Translations under genes and position numbers: made by a program
Assembly: GCF_000718305.1 (NCBI RefSeq)
Contig: NZ_JOFQ01000016.1
Location: 62,001 to 126,000 of the forward strand
Length of the DNA: 64,000 bases
Reading direction: 5' to 3'
Source: Streptomyces niger
GTDB taxonomy: Bacteria; Actinomycetota; Actinomycetes; Streptomycetales; Streptomycetaceae
Notes under the pieces: model-generated
The model's input: the letters and a program-made list of their open reading frames with translations, nothing else
Database searches by the model: none
Told to the model about the DNA's origin: nothing
Shown: positions 36,101 to 45,254 of the stretch, one piece after another
Layout: every line of letters starts with the position of its first letter
Position numbering within the stretch: position 1 is the stretch's first letter

Positions 36101-38027
36101 TCGGCAGGTAGACCGCACCGGCCTTGACCGTGGCCAGCAGCGCGACCAGGAGGTCCACGGACCGCTCCAGCAGCACCGCGACAACCCGCTCCTGGCCCGC
36201 TCCCCGGCTGATCAGCTCCCTGGCCATTCGGTTGGCCCTGGCGTGCAGTTCCGCGTACGTGACGCTGGTCGTGTCCGTGACGGCGGCGATCGCCGACGGC
36301 GTCCGCGCGGCCTGGTCATCGAGCAACGTCACCAGGTCGGCAGCCGGAAGGGGCCGGGCGGAGTCGTTCCACTCCGTCAGCACCCGGTGCCTGCCGGCTG
36401 CGGACAGCAGTTCCCCCCGCAGCACCGGCCGGTCCGGATCGGCGACGGCCTGCGCCAGCACCTGGCAGAACTGCTCGACCATGGCCTCTACGGTGCCCTG
36501 GTCGTACAGGTCGGCGGAGTACTCGACCGTTCCGTCGATCCCGCACGGCGTGCCGTCGGCGGACCGCCGTTCCTGGAGCGAGAAGAACAGTTCGAACCGG
36601 GACATCCCGATGTCGACGGGGTCGAACCGGGACACGACGCCGGGCGCGTCGAGCGCGGGATCGACGTGCGTCTGCACCGCGAGCATCACCTGGAAAAGCG
36701 GGTTCATGCCGAGCGAACGGACCGGGTTGAGCGCCTCGACCACGTGCTCGAACGGCACGTCCTGCGCGTCGTACGCGGCAAGATCGGTCGCCCGGACGCG
36801 CTCGACCAACTCGCGGAAGGTCGGCTCGCCAGAGGTGTCGGTGCGCAGCACCAGCGTGTTGACGAAGAAACCGATGAGGTCGTCGAGCGCCGCGTCCGTG
36901 CGCCCGGCGGCCGGTGCACCGATCGGCAGGTCGGTGCCCGCGCCGAGCCGGGTCAGCAAAGCACCGAGGCCCGCATGCAGGAGCATGAACAACGTCGCCT
37001 GGTGCTCCCGGCCGAGCTCGGTGAGCCGCTGGTGCAGTTCCGCGTCGAGGTGGAAGGGCACTCGTCCGCCGCGGTAGCTGGTGGTGGCGGAACGGGAGCG
37101 GTCGACGGGCAAGGCGATCTGCGCAGGCAGGTCTTCGAGCGTCGTCAGCCAGTAACCCAGCTGCTCGGCCAGCATGCCGTCGGTGTCGTTGTCGGCGAAC
37201 TCCCGCTGCCACTGGGCGTAGTCGGTGTATTGCACGGGCAGGTCCGGCCACGTCGGAGCTTCACCGGCCAGCCGGGAACGGTAGGCGGCGGACAGGTCGT
37301 GCCGCAACGGCGCGAACGACCAGCCGTCGACCGCGATGTGGTGGAACGACAGCAGGAGCACGTGCTCCCTCGGTCCGAGGACGAACAGGCACGCCCGCAG
37401 TGGGACGTCGACGGTCAGGTCGAAGCCCTCGGCCGCACGCCGCCGGACCGCCGCTGCCGCCTCGCCGGGCTCGACGTGGACCACCGGCATGACGGTCTCC
37501 AGGTCAGGCACCTCCAGGACCTTCTGTCGCGGCGTGTCCGACTCGGCCGGGAAGATCGCCCGGAGCGATTCGTGCCGGGAGATCACGTCACGCACCGCGT
37601 GCCGGAGTGCGTCGCGGTCCAGCTCGCCCGACAGCCACAGCGCCACCGGGATGTTGTAGCCGGCCCCGCCACCGGCGACCTGGTTGAGGAACCACAGGCG
37701 TTGCTGCGCGTACGACAACGGGATCTGCGCTGGCTGCCGTTTCGGTTCGACGGGCGGACGGGTCGTCCGGTACGAGTCGAGCTTGCCCGTCAGACCGATC
37801 GGAGTCGGCGAAGAAAAGAACTCTCGCGCGGTGACGTCGACCCCGAAGGCGGCACGCAACCGGCCGAGAACGCGGGAGGCCAGCAGCGACTGGCCGCCCA
37901 GTTCGAAGAAGTCGTCGTCCGGAGCCACCGCAGGGAGACCGAGGAGCTCGGCGAATATCGACCGGACGAGATCGGTTCTCGGGTCCATTCCCGATCGCTC
38001 CCTCGTGGAGTCGTGATACACGGACAT
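33162..38027 (-). CDS. NRPS PCP-C-A-PCP-C, begins with an A-less carrier domain
   Basis: A 1621-residue synthetase. In order: PCP near 15-85 (FFELGGQSL), C near 100-530 (HHIAVDG), A near 560-1060 ([17 protein letters not shown]), PCP near 1075-1135 (FFELGGHSL), C near 1150-1600 (active site HHIATDY). The first PCP has no A domain and must be charged in trans. The second C domain must feed the separate A-PCP-TE protein. The A code read by eye is DVEIAAYAAK, which I cannot match to a known substrate. The second C domain has Tyr where HHxxxDG has Gly. The start is the ATG at 38025-38027 after a G-rich ribosome-binding site, and an upstream in-frame ATG at 38210 lies in the P450 gene. Confidence 0.93.
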   Translation of the reverse strand: MSVYHDSTRERSGMDPRTDLVRSIFAELLGLPAVAPDDDFFELGGQSLLASRVLGRLRAAFGVDVTAREFFSSPTPIGLTGKLDSYRTTRPPVEPKRQPAQIPLSYAQQRLWFLNQVAGGGAGYNIPVALWLSGELDRDALRHAVRDVISRHESLRAIFPAESDTPRQKVLEVPDLETVMPVVHVEPGEAAAAVRRRAAEGFDLTVDVPLRACLFVLGPREHVLLLSFHHIAVDGWSFAPLRHDLSAAYRSRLAGEAPTWPDLPVQYTDYAQWQREFADNDTDGMLAEQLGYWLTTLEDLPAQIALPVDRSRSATTSYRGGRVPFHLDAELHQRLTELGREHQATLFMLLHAGLGALLTRLGAGTDLPIGAPAAGRTDAALDDLIGFFVNTLVLRTDTSGEPTFRELVERVRATDLAAYDAQDVPFEHVVEALNPVRSLGMNPLFQVMLAVQTHVDPALDAPGVVSRFDPVDIGMSRFELFFSLQERRSADGTPCGIDGTVEYSADLYDQGTVEAMVEQFCQVLAQAVADPDRPVLRGELLSAAGRHRVLTEWNDSARPLPAADLVTLLDDQAARTPSAIAAVTDTTSVTYAELHARANRMARELISRGAGQERVVAVLLERSVDLLVALLATVKAGAVYLPMDPEYPDERLGFLIDDAAPVVVVTHREHAHRVPGALVVDSPGDMTRIERHPATALTEDECRTGDPAAAAYLIYTSGSTGAPKGVVMPAAGLLNMVCWQADRDTGSSSGVIAQLASVGFDVSLEETLPALVSGGTIAIPEPDVRTDPVRLVHWMDRHRVTMVIAPTLMIDSICSAAVAEGLELPAFTDVAQAGSPLMLSDDMRSLLSSGPAERRLLNYYGPTETHAATMLVQSGQVAAEGRSPAVPIGRPVWNQRIYLLDGESRPVPPGVVGEIFIAGAGVARGYLAKPGLTAERFLPDPFAGTGERMYRTGDLARWAGDGTLVFVGRADHQVKIRGYRVEPGEVEATLLKHPDVARAVVTAVEQAPGDVRLVAYAVGVDGTRLVPARLRRYVADTLPAFMVPASFVVLDRMPMTANGKVDVAALPAPQWTVSGRAPRTPQEEILCRLVADVLKIAEVGVDDDFFELGGHSLQVARVASRVRSVLGVDLPVRVIFERQTVAGIANAIDDLAPSRPSARVMHRPERVPLSFAQRRLWFVEQLETSAGHGSAYHLPSAFSLTGELDVAALRAAIGDVMTRHESLRTTFPVSGDEPWQHVLDPGGPALTVVDSSESEITDAMTAEVERRFDLAGAPPMRAVLFRLGPNRHVLLLCLHHIATDYWSMQPLLRDLSTAYTARRAGNAPDWAPLPVQYADYTLWQREILGADGGAATNELAYWTEQLAGTPEQLELPLDRPRPAVRGHQGETVHFELDADLHAGLARFAGAGRASLFMALQTALAGLLTRIGAGHDIPIGAPIAGRNDDALDDLVGFFVNTLVLRTDTSGNPTFRTLLARVRETNLAAYANQDVPFERLVEALRPTRSLSHNPLFQVTLTLQSAGEATLDLPGVAVTRRQVDVQTAKFDLSFSFTERRGADGSPEGMAGLVEFAGDVFDRETVVALTERLVQVMRAAVADPAARLDTADVLLPSEREALLSGAMPI

Positions 38028-38136
38028 TGACGCCCCCCTTGTGCGGCAGGATGGTGCTGGCATATCCAGCAGCCGTTCACGTTCCGGCCAGTTGAACAGT
38101 GCTGGAAGAAAGGTCAGTTGAGCTGGGAAATTCTGA

Positions 38137-39333
38137 TCACTTGGAATAGAACGCGAGGGGCAGGCAGTCGAGACTGTTGGTGACGTAGGACGGCGTGCGT
38201 CGCACCTCACCGACCTGCTCGATCCTCGCCACGCTGCGCATCATTTCTTCGAGGAAGACCCTGATCATCACCCTGGCCAGCGGTGCGCCGATGCAGAAAT
38301 GGCGACCGCCGCCGAAACTCACGTGCCGGTTGGGGCTCCTGTCCAGCTGGAGCTCCATCGGCCGGTCGAACACCTTCTCGTCCCGGTTGAGCGACGGCAA
38401 CCACACGCTCACCGCCTGACCTTCCTTGATCTCGACGCCACCGAGAGAGGTGTCGGCGACAGCGGTGCGCATGAGGTGATTCACCGGCGTCGTCCAGCGC
38501 ACGAGCTCCTCGATGGCCGGCTTGAGCGAGACCGCCCCGGAGCGCAGCGCGGCCATCTGCACCGGGTTGGCGAGCAGCGCGAGCAGCCCGCCGCTCAGCA
38601 CCTGGCGCGTCGTCTCCCCGGAGGCCACAGCCAGGTTGTCGCAGGTCAGGATGATCTCGTCGTCGGTGATGTCCAGCCCGTCCGCCTGCGCGAGGACGAA
38701 CGCCGACACCACGTCGTTGGTGGGTCGCGCCCTGCGCTCCTCGATCGCGTCGGCGTAGTAGGCGAGCACCTCGAGGTGCGCCCGCTGCGCGGCCGTCCCG
38801 TCCAGGTCCACGATGTTGCCCACGGCCGCTTCGGCGTAGCCGGCGATCCGCTCCACATCCTCACCCTCGACACCGAGCAGACCGGCGATGACCTGGAGCG
38901 GGTACGGTGCCACGACGTCGTTGACGAAGTCGTGGGGCCCGGCGTCGACGACACCACTCAACAGCGCCCGCGACACCTCTGTCGCCCTGGCCCGGAACCT
39001 GGCGGCCGCCTTGGGCGTGAAAAGGGCTGCTGCCGCCTTTCGGATCACATCGTGCCGGGGCGGGTCGGAAAGCGTCATCATCACCCCCGCACCGGGGTAC
39101 GGATCGGAGAGGTTGGGCCGCAGGAACGTTCCCCTGGTCGAGGTGAACCGCTTCCAGTCGCTCAGTACCTCAAGGCCCTCGTCATAGGTCGTGACCGCCC
39201 AGAACGGTTCGTGATCCGGTTCGTCGTGCCAGGAGACCGGGCATTCTCTGCGCAGCCGTGCCCAGGTGGCATGCGGATCGCCGTGGGAATAGAGATGGGG
39301 ATCGGTCAGCCCGGTGATGACGGGGGCAGTCAC
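38137..39333 (-). CDS. Second cytochrome P450 of cluster 1
   Basis: A 398-residue P450 with the haem loop [10 protein letters not shown] (Cys near residue 348), ExxR in IEELVRW and a normal I-helix acid-Thr pair (ASGETT). It is a soluble class I bacterial type that needs ferredoxin; no ferredoxin gene is nearby. It precedes the large synthetase gene by 109 bp. It could act on a carrier-bound residue or tailor the released peptide. I cannot choose from the sequence. Confidence 0.93.
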   Translation of the reverse strand: MTAPVITGLTDPHLYSHGDPHATWARLRRECPVSWHDEPDHEPFWAVTTYDEGLEVLSDWKRFTSTRGTFLRPNLSDPYPGAGVMMTLSDPPRHDVIRKAAAALFTPKAAARFRARATEVSRALLSGVVDAGPHDFVNDVVAPYPLQVIAGLLGVEGEDVERIAGYAEAAVGNIVDLDGTAAQRAHLEVLAYYADAIEERRARPTNDVVSAFVLAQADGLDITDDEIILTCDNLAVASGETTRQVLSGGLLALLANPVQMAALRSGAVSLKPAIEELVRWTTPVNHLMRTAVADTSLGGVEIKEGQAVSVWLPSLNRDEKVFDRPMELQLDRSPNRHVSFGGGRHFCIGAPLARVMIRVFLEEMMRSVARIEQVGEVRRTPSYVTNSLDCLPLAFYSK

Positions 39334-39586
39334 GTGTCAGCTCCTTCGCGTGGTGAGTGTCGAACGCTTTCTTCGGCGGAGACCGCATGGGTCACTGAGA
39401 ACCCCCTTGTCGGACTGGACTGTCCGCACCAGCGCTCGACGGTCATCGACCGGATGCCGGCACCGCCTGCCGGACGGTCGGGGGCGATCGGCTCGCCCCG
39501 TGGGCGGCCACGGAACGCGTGCCGGCGTTCGGTCCCGCCGCCGCGCCGACCGCGCGCGGCACGGGTCGTACGCGATGACCGACCGG

Positions 39587-39817
39587 TCAGGTCCCCGTTC
39601 CGGCTCGATGTCGTGCACGCCGTCGCTGGTCTCGTCCGCCGCGGCCGGCGGTACGGCGGGCGGTACCGGGTCCGCCTGGCGCCCCCGGTACGGTGCGTGG
39701 GGCAAGCGCGCGGAAGAGCCCGGCGAGCAGCCAGGACATGGGGCTCCCTGTCATGGCGGCGTCCGGTCGTCCGCATCCCGTGGCAGTACGCACCGCATCG
39801 GCGATGACGGAGGCCAC
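39587..39817 (-). CDS. Small open frame directly after the diiron oxidase gene, unknown
   Basis: A frame of 76 codons starting with GTG 39815-39817, nine bases after a GGAGAA that begins right behind the oxidase stop codon. The first 45 residues, including TGSPMSWLLAGLFRAL, look more protein-like than the Arg/Gly-rich end. A second frame (39337-39705) overlaps it and neither is clearly real. No homology is recognised. It could be a small pathway protein, a frameshifted gene or just leader DNA before the P450 gene. Confidence 0.3.
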   Translation of the reverse strand: MASVIADAVRTATGCGRPDAAMTGSPMSWLLAGLFRALAPRTVPGAPGGPGTARRTAGRGGRDQRRRARHRAGTGT

Positions 39818-39832
39818 GGCAGTCACTTCTCC

Positions 39833-40528
39833 CTAGATGCGTCCGGAAGGCGCGATCATCCCGGTCTCGACGGCCAGCCGGTCGAAGAAGGCGGTCCAGC
39901 GACGCCACATCTCCTCGGCGGAGTCGAGGACCGCCCGTTCCTGTTCCGGAGTGAGCCCCGAGAAGAGGGCGTTGGTCGCCTGGTCGACGTGGTCGGGTTC
40001 CTGTGTGACGTGGATGTCGACCCACGCGTTGCGCTCCGTGCCGGACTCCCGCCTGACCGCCTCGCCGATCGCCGAGACCATCAGCAGGTCCGTGACCTCG
40101 GTGGCAAAGATGCCGCCGAGCGCGGAGCACTGCTCCGCCGAGCACTTCTCGTACCAGGCCAACAGCTCGGCGGTCTCCGCGAACGGCGCGGAACCGGTCA
40201 CCGTCCGGCGGTCGTAGCCCGCCTTCTCCATGCTGTCGGCATAGATCACCTCGTGGGCGGCCTTGACCGACCGGACACCGGCCTCCTGCGAAAGGATCCG
40301 TGTGATCGCGCTCTTGGACTCGATGTCGGGCAGAACCGAGATGCAGCGCGCGAGGAAGGTCGGGAAGTAATGCAGCGGGTGCCACCACTGGCCCAGGAAG
40401 GTCTCCACCTGCTCGTGTGAGAGATCGCGGTCGTGTACCTGCTGGAAGAACTCGTGGTCGACGAAGGCGCGGTGCGCCTCGGTTCCGACGAGCCGATCGG
40501 ATATCGATTCAACGGTTTCGACGGTCAT
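39833..40528 (-). CDS. Haem-oxygenase-like diiron oxidase/oxygenase (HDO) candidate
   Basis: A 231-residue all-helical protein of the TenA/PqqC/CADD fold. Possible metal ligands stand in the spacing expected of the diiron group: Glu82 and His92, Glu144 (in FATEVTDLL), then His173-x3-Glu177-x2-His180 (in DIHVTQEPDHV). This group includes CADD, UndA, BesC and the SznF central domain, which oxidise or cleave amino acids, fatty acids and guanidines. Thiaminase TenA lacks this ligand set. It lies at the start of cluster 1 on the same strand, so it probably makes or modifies an unusual building block. The start is the ATG at 40526-40528 after AGAAGGGG. Confidence 0.75.
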   Translation of the reverse strand: MTVETVESISDRLVGTEAHRAFVDHEFFQQVHDRDLSHEQVETFLGQWWHPLHYFPTFLARCISVLPDIESKSAITRILSQEAGVRSVKAAHEVIYADSMEKAGYDRRTVTGSAPFAETAELLAWYEKCSAEQCSALGGIFATEVTDLLMVSAIGEAVRRESGTERNAWVDIHVTQEPDHVDQATNALFSGLTPEQERAVLDSAEEMWRRWTAFFDRLAVETGMIAPSGRI

Positions 40529-41405
40529 GATATTCGTCCCCTTCTCCAGGTCGGCCCGCGCCGCCCGAGATTCCCGGCAAGGTGCGGAATGGCTCACCCA
40601 AATGTTTTCTGATTACGCGACCCCGTTGCACGCAACCGGTGCATTGTGTCGATGACGCGGTCAGTGGTCAGGTCACGACTGTCGACAGTCCACCTCCGAC
40701 AGCGAAGGACCCCTGCGTGCGCCACGCTCTCGCCGGCCCGTCCCGGTGCGTCCGATGCAAGCAGGGATTCGGTCGGGAGCCATTCCCCGGAATAGTGACG
40801 TCCCGCTTCTCCCGGCCGATTTTTCGGCACACCTTCGCGTCCTTCCTCTGCGCACTGCGACGGGGAGCTCCCCCGCGCCGAGAACCAGCATGAGAGAATC
40901 GGTCGACCGGAAACAGCAGCATCAGGTTTATCCGGTGCCATCGCCACGATTACCCACTCTGCGCACTGCCACTACCAGCAGGATTTTCGCGCGCCTCCTG
41001 CCATTGAGCCGTTTCCGGCCTCACTCCGAGCCGGCCAGGTGCAGGGTGCGGACCGCCTGGAAGAGGCTCGTGATGCCGACTTCGGCGAAGGCGTCGATGA
41101 CGCCGTGCTCCCGGGCGGCCGGACGTCGTGGGCGGCGCCGGGCGAAGTCGGTGGGGCCCACGGCGGTCGGCCGGACGGATCGGCGAGGAGCTGGACGTCC
41201 GTTCCGTGCCTCGCGTGTCCGCCGGAGCGGAAGGGGCGGTCCACAGCGATCCGGCCGACCGGCAGGAGCCGAGGCGGCCAAGAGGCGGGCGGAGCGATGC
41301 CGTTGAGCGCGCCGGGGCGGTGCAGGGCATGGTGGGGAAAACCCGACCCTCAAGTCTCGACCTGGCTGTCATGACCCTCAAGGCTGCTCCCGCTGCAATG
41401 GGTGT
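40529..41405. other. About 0.88 kb between cluster 1 and the glycosyltransferase operon
   Basis: This is the divergent promoter region of both operons. A short palindrome TTGCGTGCAA lies about 100 bases upstream of the oxidase gene. Direct repeats at 41345-41382 precede the plus-strand operon. No open frame has a domain or convincing start. Confidence 0.45.
41345..41382. repeat. Pair of 10-bp direct repeats upstream of the glycosyltransferase operon
   Basis: GACCCTCAAG occurs at 41345-41354 and 41373-41382, 28 bases apart, the second copy 24 bases before the GTG start. The position and spacing suggest a regulator site or promoter element. No match to a known operator is claimed. Confidence 0.4.
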
Positions 41406-42638
41406 GTGCTGACTCACCAGGCTCATAAGTGTGCGAGAACCCGCAAGTTGTGGTGCGGCGGGTGGCTGGTGGCCGCCGTGTGGGCCGCCGTGTTCCCGCT
41501 GATCACGGCGCCCGAGCCGCACCGTGTGTGGGGCATGAGCGCCTGCGTGGGCTACGTCTGCGCGGCGGGTGCCGTCCTGTCGTCGCGCCCGTACGGCCGG
41601 GTCGCCTCGGTCTGGCTGGCTTCCGGCGGCGCCGTCGTCGTGCCCCTCGTCGCGCTCCTGGTGACCGGCGGAGCGCAGAGCGAGGTCGGTGTGATCGAGC
41701 GCTCCGGCATCCTGACGATGCATCAGGCCACCCCGTACCTCGCCGATCCGCACACGGTCACGGAGGTCACCCCGTACCTGCCGGGCATGGCGGTGTTCGG
41801 CCTGCCGCGGGCGGTCCTGGGCGAGGGCGGCGGGTTGCTCGGCTTCCTGGGCGACGCCCGGCTCTGGTGCGCCGCGGTGTTCCTCGGCTGCCTGTGGGGC
41901 GCACGCCGCGTGCTCGGCCCGGACGGCGCCGGCCGGCTCGCCATCGGCGTCCTGATCGCCTCGCCGGTCGTGGCGCTGCCGCTGTCGGTCAGCGGCGTCG
42001 ACCTGCCGATGACCGGGCTGCTCTGCCTGGCGCTCGCGTGCGCCGCCCGGCAACGGCCGGTCGCCGCCGGGCTCGCGCTCGCCCTGGCCTGCTCGATGAA
42101 GTGGACCGCGTGGCCCGCGGTCGCGGTCGCGGTGGCTCTCCTCGGCCACCGTGCGGGGCTGCGGGCAGCGGTGCGCGGTGCGGCCGTCGCGGTGGCCGGA
42201 ACGCTCGTACTGGTCCTGCCCAGCGCCGTGCTGTCGCCGGGGCCGCTGGTGCAGCAGGTGTTCGCCTTCCCCCTCGGGCAGGGCAAGTGGGAGACCCCGG
42301 CCGCCAGTCCGCTGCCCGGCCGGCTGCTCGCCGACCTCGGCCCGGCCGGCTGGTGCGCGGCGGTGGGCCTGCTGCTGACCGGCGGGCTGGCCGTCGCCGT
42401 TTCCCTCTTCGTCCGGCCACCGCACGACCTCGTGACCGCGGCGGACCGGCTCGCCCTCGGGCTCTGCGTGGCCTTCCTCCTGGCGCCCGCCGGACGGTTC
42501 GGCTACCTCGCCCTGCCGGTCTTCCTCGCCGGGTGGGCCCGGCTGGTGCGGGGCGTCCGGCGCACCGCCCCCGCGCGGAGCCTCGTCGTGGCGGCCTCCG
42601 TGCCGGCCCGGTCGGTACCGGTCGGGGACGGCCGGTGA
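41406..42638 (+). CDS. GT87-like polytopic membrane glycosyltransferase
   Basis: A 410-residue protein with about ten hydrophobic segments. The pattern resembles actinobacterial polyprenol-phosphate-mannose-dependent transferases (GT87/DUF2029), with an extracytoplasmic loop after helix 3 and LALACSMKWTAWPAV in the middle. I do not see a clear catalytic Asp motif, so the family call is by overall look. It overlaps the following FkbM methyltransferase gene by four bases, so the two are coupled. A cell-envelope glycan role is likely. It may be unrelated to the NRPS products. Confidence 0.65.
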   Translation: MLTHQAHKCARTRKLWCGGWLVAAVWAAVFPLITAPEPHRVWGMSACVGYVCAAGAVLSSRPYGRVASVWLASGGAVVVPLVALLVTGGAQSEVGVIERSGILTMHQATPYLADPHTVTEVTPYLPGMAVFGLPRAVLGEGGGLLGFLGDARLWCAAVFLGCLWGARRVLGPDGAGRLAIGVLIASPVVALPLSVSGVDLPMTGLLCLALACAARQRPVAAGLALALACSMKWTAWPAVAVAVALLGHRAGLRAAVRGAAVAVAGTLVLVLPSAVLSPGPLVQQVFAFPLGQGKWETPAASPLPGRLLADLGPAGWCAAVGLLLTGGLAVAVSLFVRPPHDLVTAADRLALGLCVAFLLAPAGRFGYLALPVFLAGWARLVRGVRRTAPARSLVVAASVPARSVPVGDGR

Positions 42639-43363
42639 GCGCCCGGCGCACCGCCGCGGTGGCGGCGGCGCTGCGCTGGGGCGCGCGCCGGCGGCCGTTC
42701 GTCGAGGACGAGGTCGTCGGCCCGCGCGCGTTCGTACGTCCCGGTGCGGTGTGCGTGGACATCGGTGCCGAGTACGGCCTCTGCACCTGGGCCCTGTCCG
42801 CGCTCGCCGGGCCCTCCGGCCAGGTGCACGGTGTGGAGCCGCTGCCCGTGCCCAGCCGCCGGCTGCGCACGGCCGCCCGGCTCCTCGGCGCACACCACGT
42901 CACCGCGTACCGCACCGCCCTGGGCGCCCGACCCGGCTCCGGCGTGCTCAGCCTGCCGGTCCGCCGGGGGCTGCCGGTGCACGGCCGGGCGTACGTCACC
43001 GAGGGCGCCGAACAACCGGGGCCGAACGCGGAGTTCCGCACCCCGCGCCACGTGCGGACTCCTGTGCGCATCCTCGACCAGCTCGCCGACGAGGCGGGCC
43101 TGGAGGCACTCGCGTTCGTCAAGGCCGACGTGGAGGGTGCCGAACTCGCGGTGCTCCGGGGCGGCACGGCGACGTTGTGGCGCCACCGGCCCGTGCTGCT
43201 GGAGACCGAGCAGCGGCACCTGGCCAAGTACGGCGGAGCGCCCGCCGAGGTGCTCCAGCACCTCGGGGACCTCGGCTACCGCGCCCACCACCGGCACCAC
43301 TGCAGCTGGACATCCGCCCCGCGCGTCACCGGCGACTGCCGTAACCACCTCTTCACCACCTGA
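42635..43363 (+). CDS. FkbM-family SAM-dependent methyltransferase
   Basis: A 242-residue methyltransferase. The SAM-binding motif I is VCVDIGAEYGLCTW, and the diagnostic FkbM segment FVKADVEGAELAVLRGG is present at about residue 165, followed by LLETEQRHL. Family members methylate sugar or polyketide hydroxyls, and here the flanking glycosyltransferase genes point to a glycan. The start is the GTG at 42635-42637, overlapping the stop of the previous gene. Confidence 0.88.
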   Translation: MSARRTAAVAAALRWGARRRPFVEDEVVGPRAFVRPGAVCVDIGAEYGLCTWALSALAGPSGQVHGVEPLPVPSRRLRTAARLLGAHHVTAYRTALGARPGSGVLSLPVRRGLPVHGRAYVTEGAEQPGPNAEFRTPRHVRTPVRILDQLADEAGLEALAFVKADVEGAELAVLRGGTATLWRHRPVLLETEQRHLAKYGGAPAEVLQHLGDLGYRAHHRHHCSWTSAPRVTGDCRNHLFTT

Positions 43364-43390
43364 CCCCCCTCAGTGAGGCAGCGACCACTC

Positions 43391-44548
43391 ATGAGCACCA
43401 CTCTGATCGTCACCAACGACTTCCCGCCCCGTCAGGGAGGCATCGAGACGTTCGTGTACGCCATGGCGGCGCGGATGCCCGGCAACGACGTGGTCGTCTA
43501 CACGTCCGACGAACCGGGCGGTGCCGCGTACGACTCCACACTGCCCTTCCCGGTGATCAGAGACCGCAGCCGCATGCTGCTGCCCACGCCGCGTGTCACC
43601 CGCCGCGTCCTGGAGATCGCCCGGACGCACGGCTGCGACCGGGTCTGGTTCGGGGCCGCTGCGCCGCTCGCCGCCATGGCTCCGGCGCTGCGGCAGGGCG
43701 GCATCCGGCGGATGGTCGCCACCACGCACGGCCACGAGATCTGGTGGGCCCGCACACCGGGAGCGCGCCGGGTGATGCGGCGCATAGGCGAGCACGTGGA
43801 CGTCGTCACGTACCTGGGTGAGTACACCCGGCGCCGCATCGCCCCCGCGCTGGGGCCGCGCGCCGAACTCGTACGGCTGGTGCCGGGCGTGGACGCGTCG
43901 GCGTTCCGGCCCGCGGACGGCCAGGCCCGGCAGGTCCGTGAGCGGCACGGCATCGAGGACCGCAGGATCGTCCTGTGCGTCTCGCGGCTGGTGACGCGCA
44001 AGGGCCAGGACACGCTGATACGGGCGCTGCCGGCCATCCGGCGGGCCGTGCCCGAGGCGGTGCTCGTGATCGTGGGCGACGGCCCGGACATGGGGCGGCT
44101 GCGCAGGCTCGCGGCCAAGCACGCCGACGGGCACGTGGTGTTCGCCGGGGGCCTGGACCACGCCGCGACGGCCGCGTACTACGCGGCGGCCGACGTGTTC
44201 GCCATGCCGTGCCGGACGCGGAAGGCGGGGCTGGAGGCGGAGGGTCTGGGCATCGTGTTCCTGGAGGCGTCCGCCAGCGGGCTGCCGGTCGTCGTGGGCG
44301 ACTCGGGCGGCGCGCCGGACACCGTCGTCGACGGACGGACCGGCACCGTGGTGGACGGCACGGACGTACAGGGCGTGGCCGACGCCGTCTCGGCCGTGCT
44401 GCGCGACCCCGACCGGGCCGCCGCGATGGGCGAGGCGGGCCGCGCGTGGGTGGCGGAGCACTGGTCCTGGGACGCGTCGGCGGAGCGCCTGGCCCGGCTG
44501 CTCGACCCGGAGACGGACCGGCTGCGGGCCGCATCCGCGAAAGACTGA
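43391..44548 (+). CDS. GT4-family glycosyltransferase (PimB-like)
   Basis: A 385-residue GT-B enzyme. The N-terminus TLIVTNDFPPRQGGIETFV binds the acceptor side. The second domain has LVTRKGQDTLIRALP and the GT4 nucleotide-sugar motif, EAEGLGIVFLEASASGLPVV, with the two conserved Glu residues. It resembles phosphatidylinositol mannoside transferase PimB, so GDP-mannose is a likely donor, though not certain. It starts at the ATG of MSTTLIV, 27 bases after the methyltransferase gene, and completes a three-gene operon. Confidence 0.9.
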   Translation: MSTTLIVTNDFPPRQGGIETFVYAMAARMPGNDVVVYTSDEPGGAAYDSTLPFPVIRDRSRMLLPTPRVTRRVLEIARTHGCDRVWFGAAAPLAAMAPALRQGGIRRMVATTHGHEIWWARTPGARRVMRRIGEHVDVVTYLGEYTRRRIAPALGPRAELVRLVPGVDASAFRPADGQARQVRERHGIEDRRIVLCVSRLVTRKGQDTLIRALPAIRRAVPEAVLVIVGDGPDMGRLRRLAAKHADGHVVFAGGLDHAATAAYYAAADVFAMPCRTRKAGLEAEGLGIVFLEASASGLPVVVGDSGGAPDTVVDGRTGTVVDGTDVQGVADAVSAVLRDPDRAAAMGEAGRAWVAEHWSWDASAERLARLLDPETDRLRAASAKD

Positions 44549-44553
44549 CCGTC

Positions 44554-44580
44554 CGGGGCCCGCGCACCGCCCGGGCCCCG
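44554..44580. terminator. Hairpin between convergent glycosyltransferase and response-regulator genes
   Basis: A 9-bp stem, CGGGGCCCG at 44554-44562 with its complement at 44572-44580, and a 9-base loop. It can serve both strands. Confidence 0.6.
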
Positions 44581-44585
44581 GGCTC

Positions 44586-45254
44586 TCAGGCCGGCGGGTC
44601 TTCGCGGCGGAGGTGGGCGAGGACCGCCAGCACCCGCCGGTTGCCCTCGGCCGGGTCGAGTTCCAGCTTCATGAAGATGTTGCTGGAGTGCTTCACCACC
44701 GACGCCTCGGTGATGGTGAGCCGCTGCGCGATGGCCTGGTTGTTCAGGCCCTCCGCCATCAGGGTCAGCACCTCCCGCTCCCGGGGGGTGAGCCGCTGGA
44801 GCGGTTCGTCCGCGGTCCGCTGCTGGAGGAGCACCCGTACCACCTCGGGGTCGATCACGGTCTGCCCGCCGGCGACCCGGGCCAGCGCGTCGAGGAAGTC
44901 CGTGACCTCCCCGACCCGGTCCTTCAGCAGGTACCCGAGGCCGCCGGCGGCCGACGAGCCGCCGCTGAGCAGCTGCGTCGCGTAGGCGGTGGCGACGTAC
45001 TGCGACAGTACGAGCACGGGCAGGCCCGGGTGCCGCTCGCGCAGCTCCAGCGCCGCCTTCAGCCCCTCGTCCTGGAAGCCGGGCGGCATCCGTACGTCGG
45101 TGATGACCACGTCCGGACGGTCGGCGTCCACGGCGCGGGCCAGTTCCTCGGCGTCCCCGACGGCGGCGACCACCTCGTGCCCGACCCGGGAGAGCAGCTC
45201 GACGAGGCCGGCGCGGAGCAGGACGGCGTCCTCTGCGAGCACTATGCGGAGCAC
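44586..45254 (-). CDS. NarL/LuxR-type response regulator (pair 1)
   Basis: A 222-residue regulator. The receiver domain has the acidic pair in VLAEDAVLLRAG, phospho-acceptor Asp in VVITDVRMPP and Lys in YLLKDRVGE. The DNA-binding LuxR helix-turn-helix is LTPREREVLTLMAEGLNNQAIAQ. The start is the GTG at 45252-45254, right after GGAGG, and overlaps the kinase stop by 13 bases, so it is co-translated with its kinase. It probably controls the divergent ABC transporter genes. Confidence 0.94.
   Translation of the reverse strand: MLRIVLAEDAVLLRAGLVELLSRVGHEVVAAVGDAEELARAVDADRPDVVITDVRMPPGFQDEGLKAALELRERHPGLPVLVLSQYVATAYATQLLSGGSSAAGGLGYLLKDRVGEVTDFLDALARVAGGQTVIDPEVVRVLLQQRTADEPLQRLTPREREVLTLMAEGLNNQAIAQRLTITEASVVKHSSNIFMKLELDPAEGNRRVLAVLAHLRREDPPA

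Noticed and set aside
32841..38030. A 1729-codon plus-strand frame across cluster 1
   Set aside because: It is antisense to the PCP-C-A-PCP-C synthetase and MFS genes and shows no domain.
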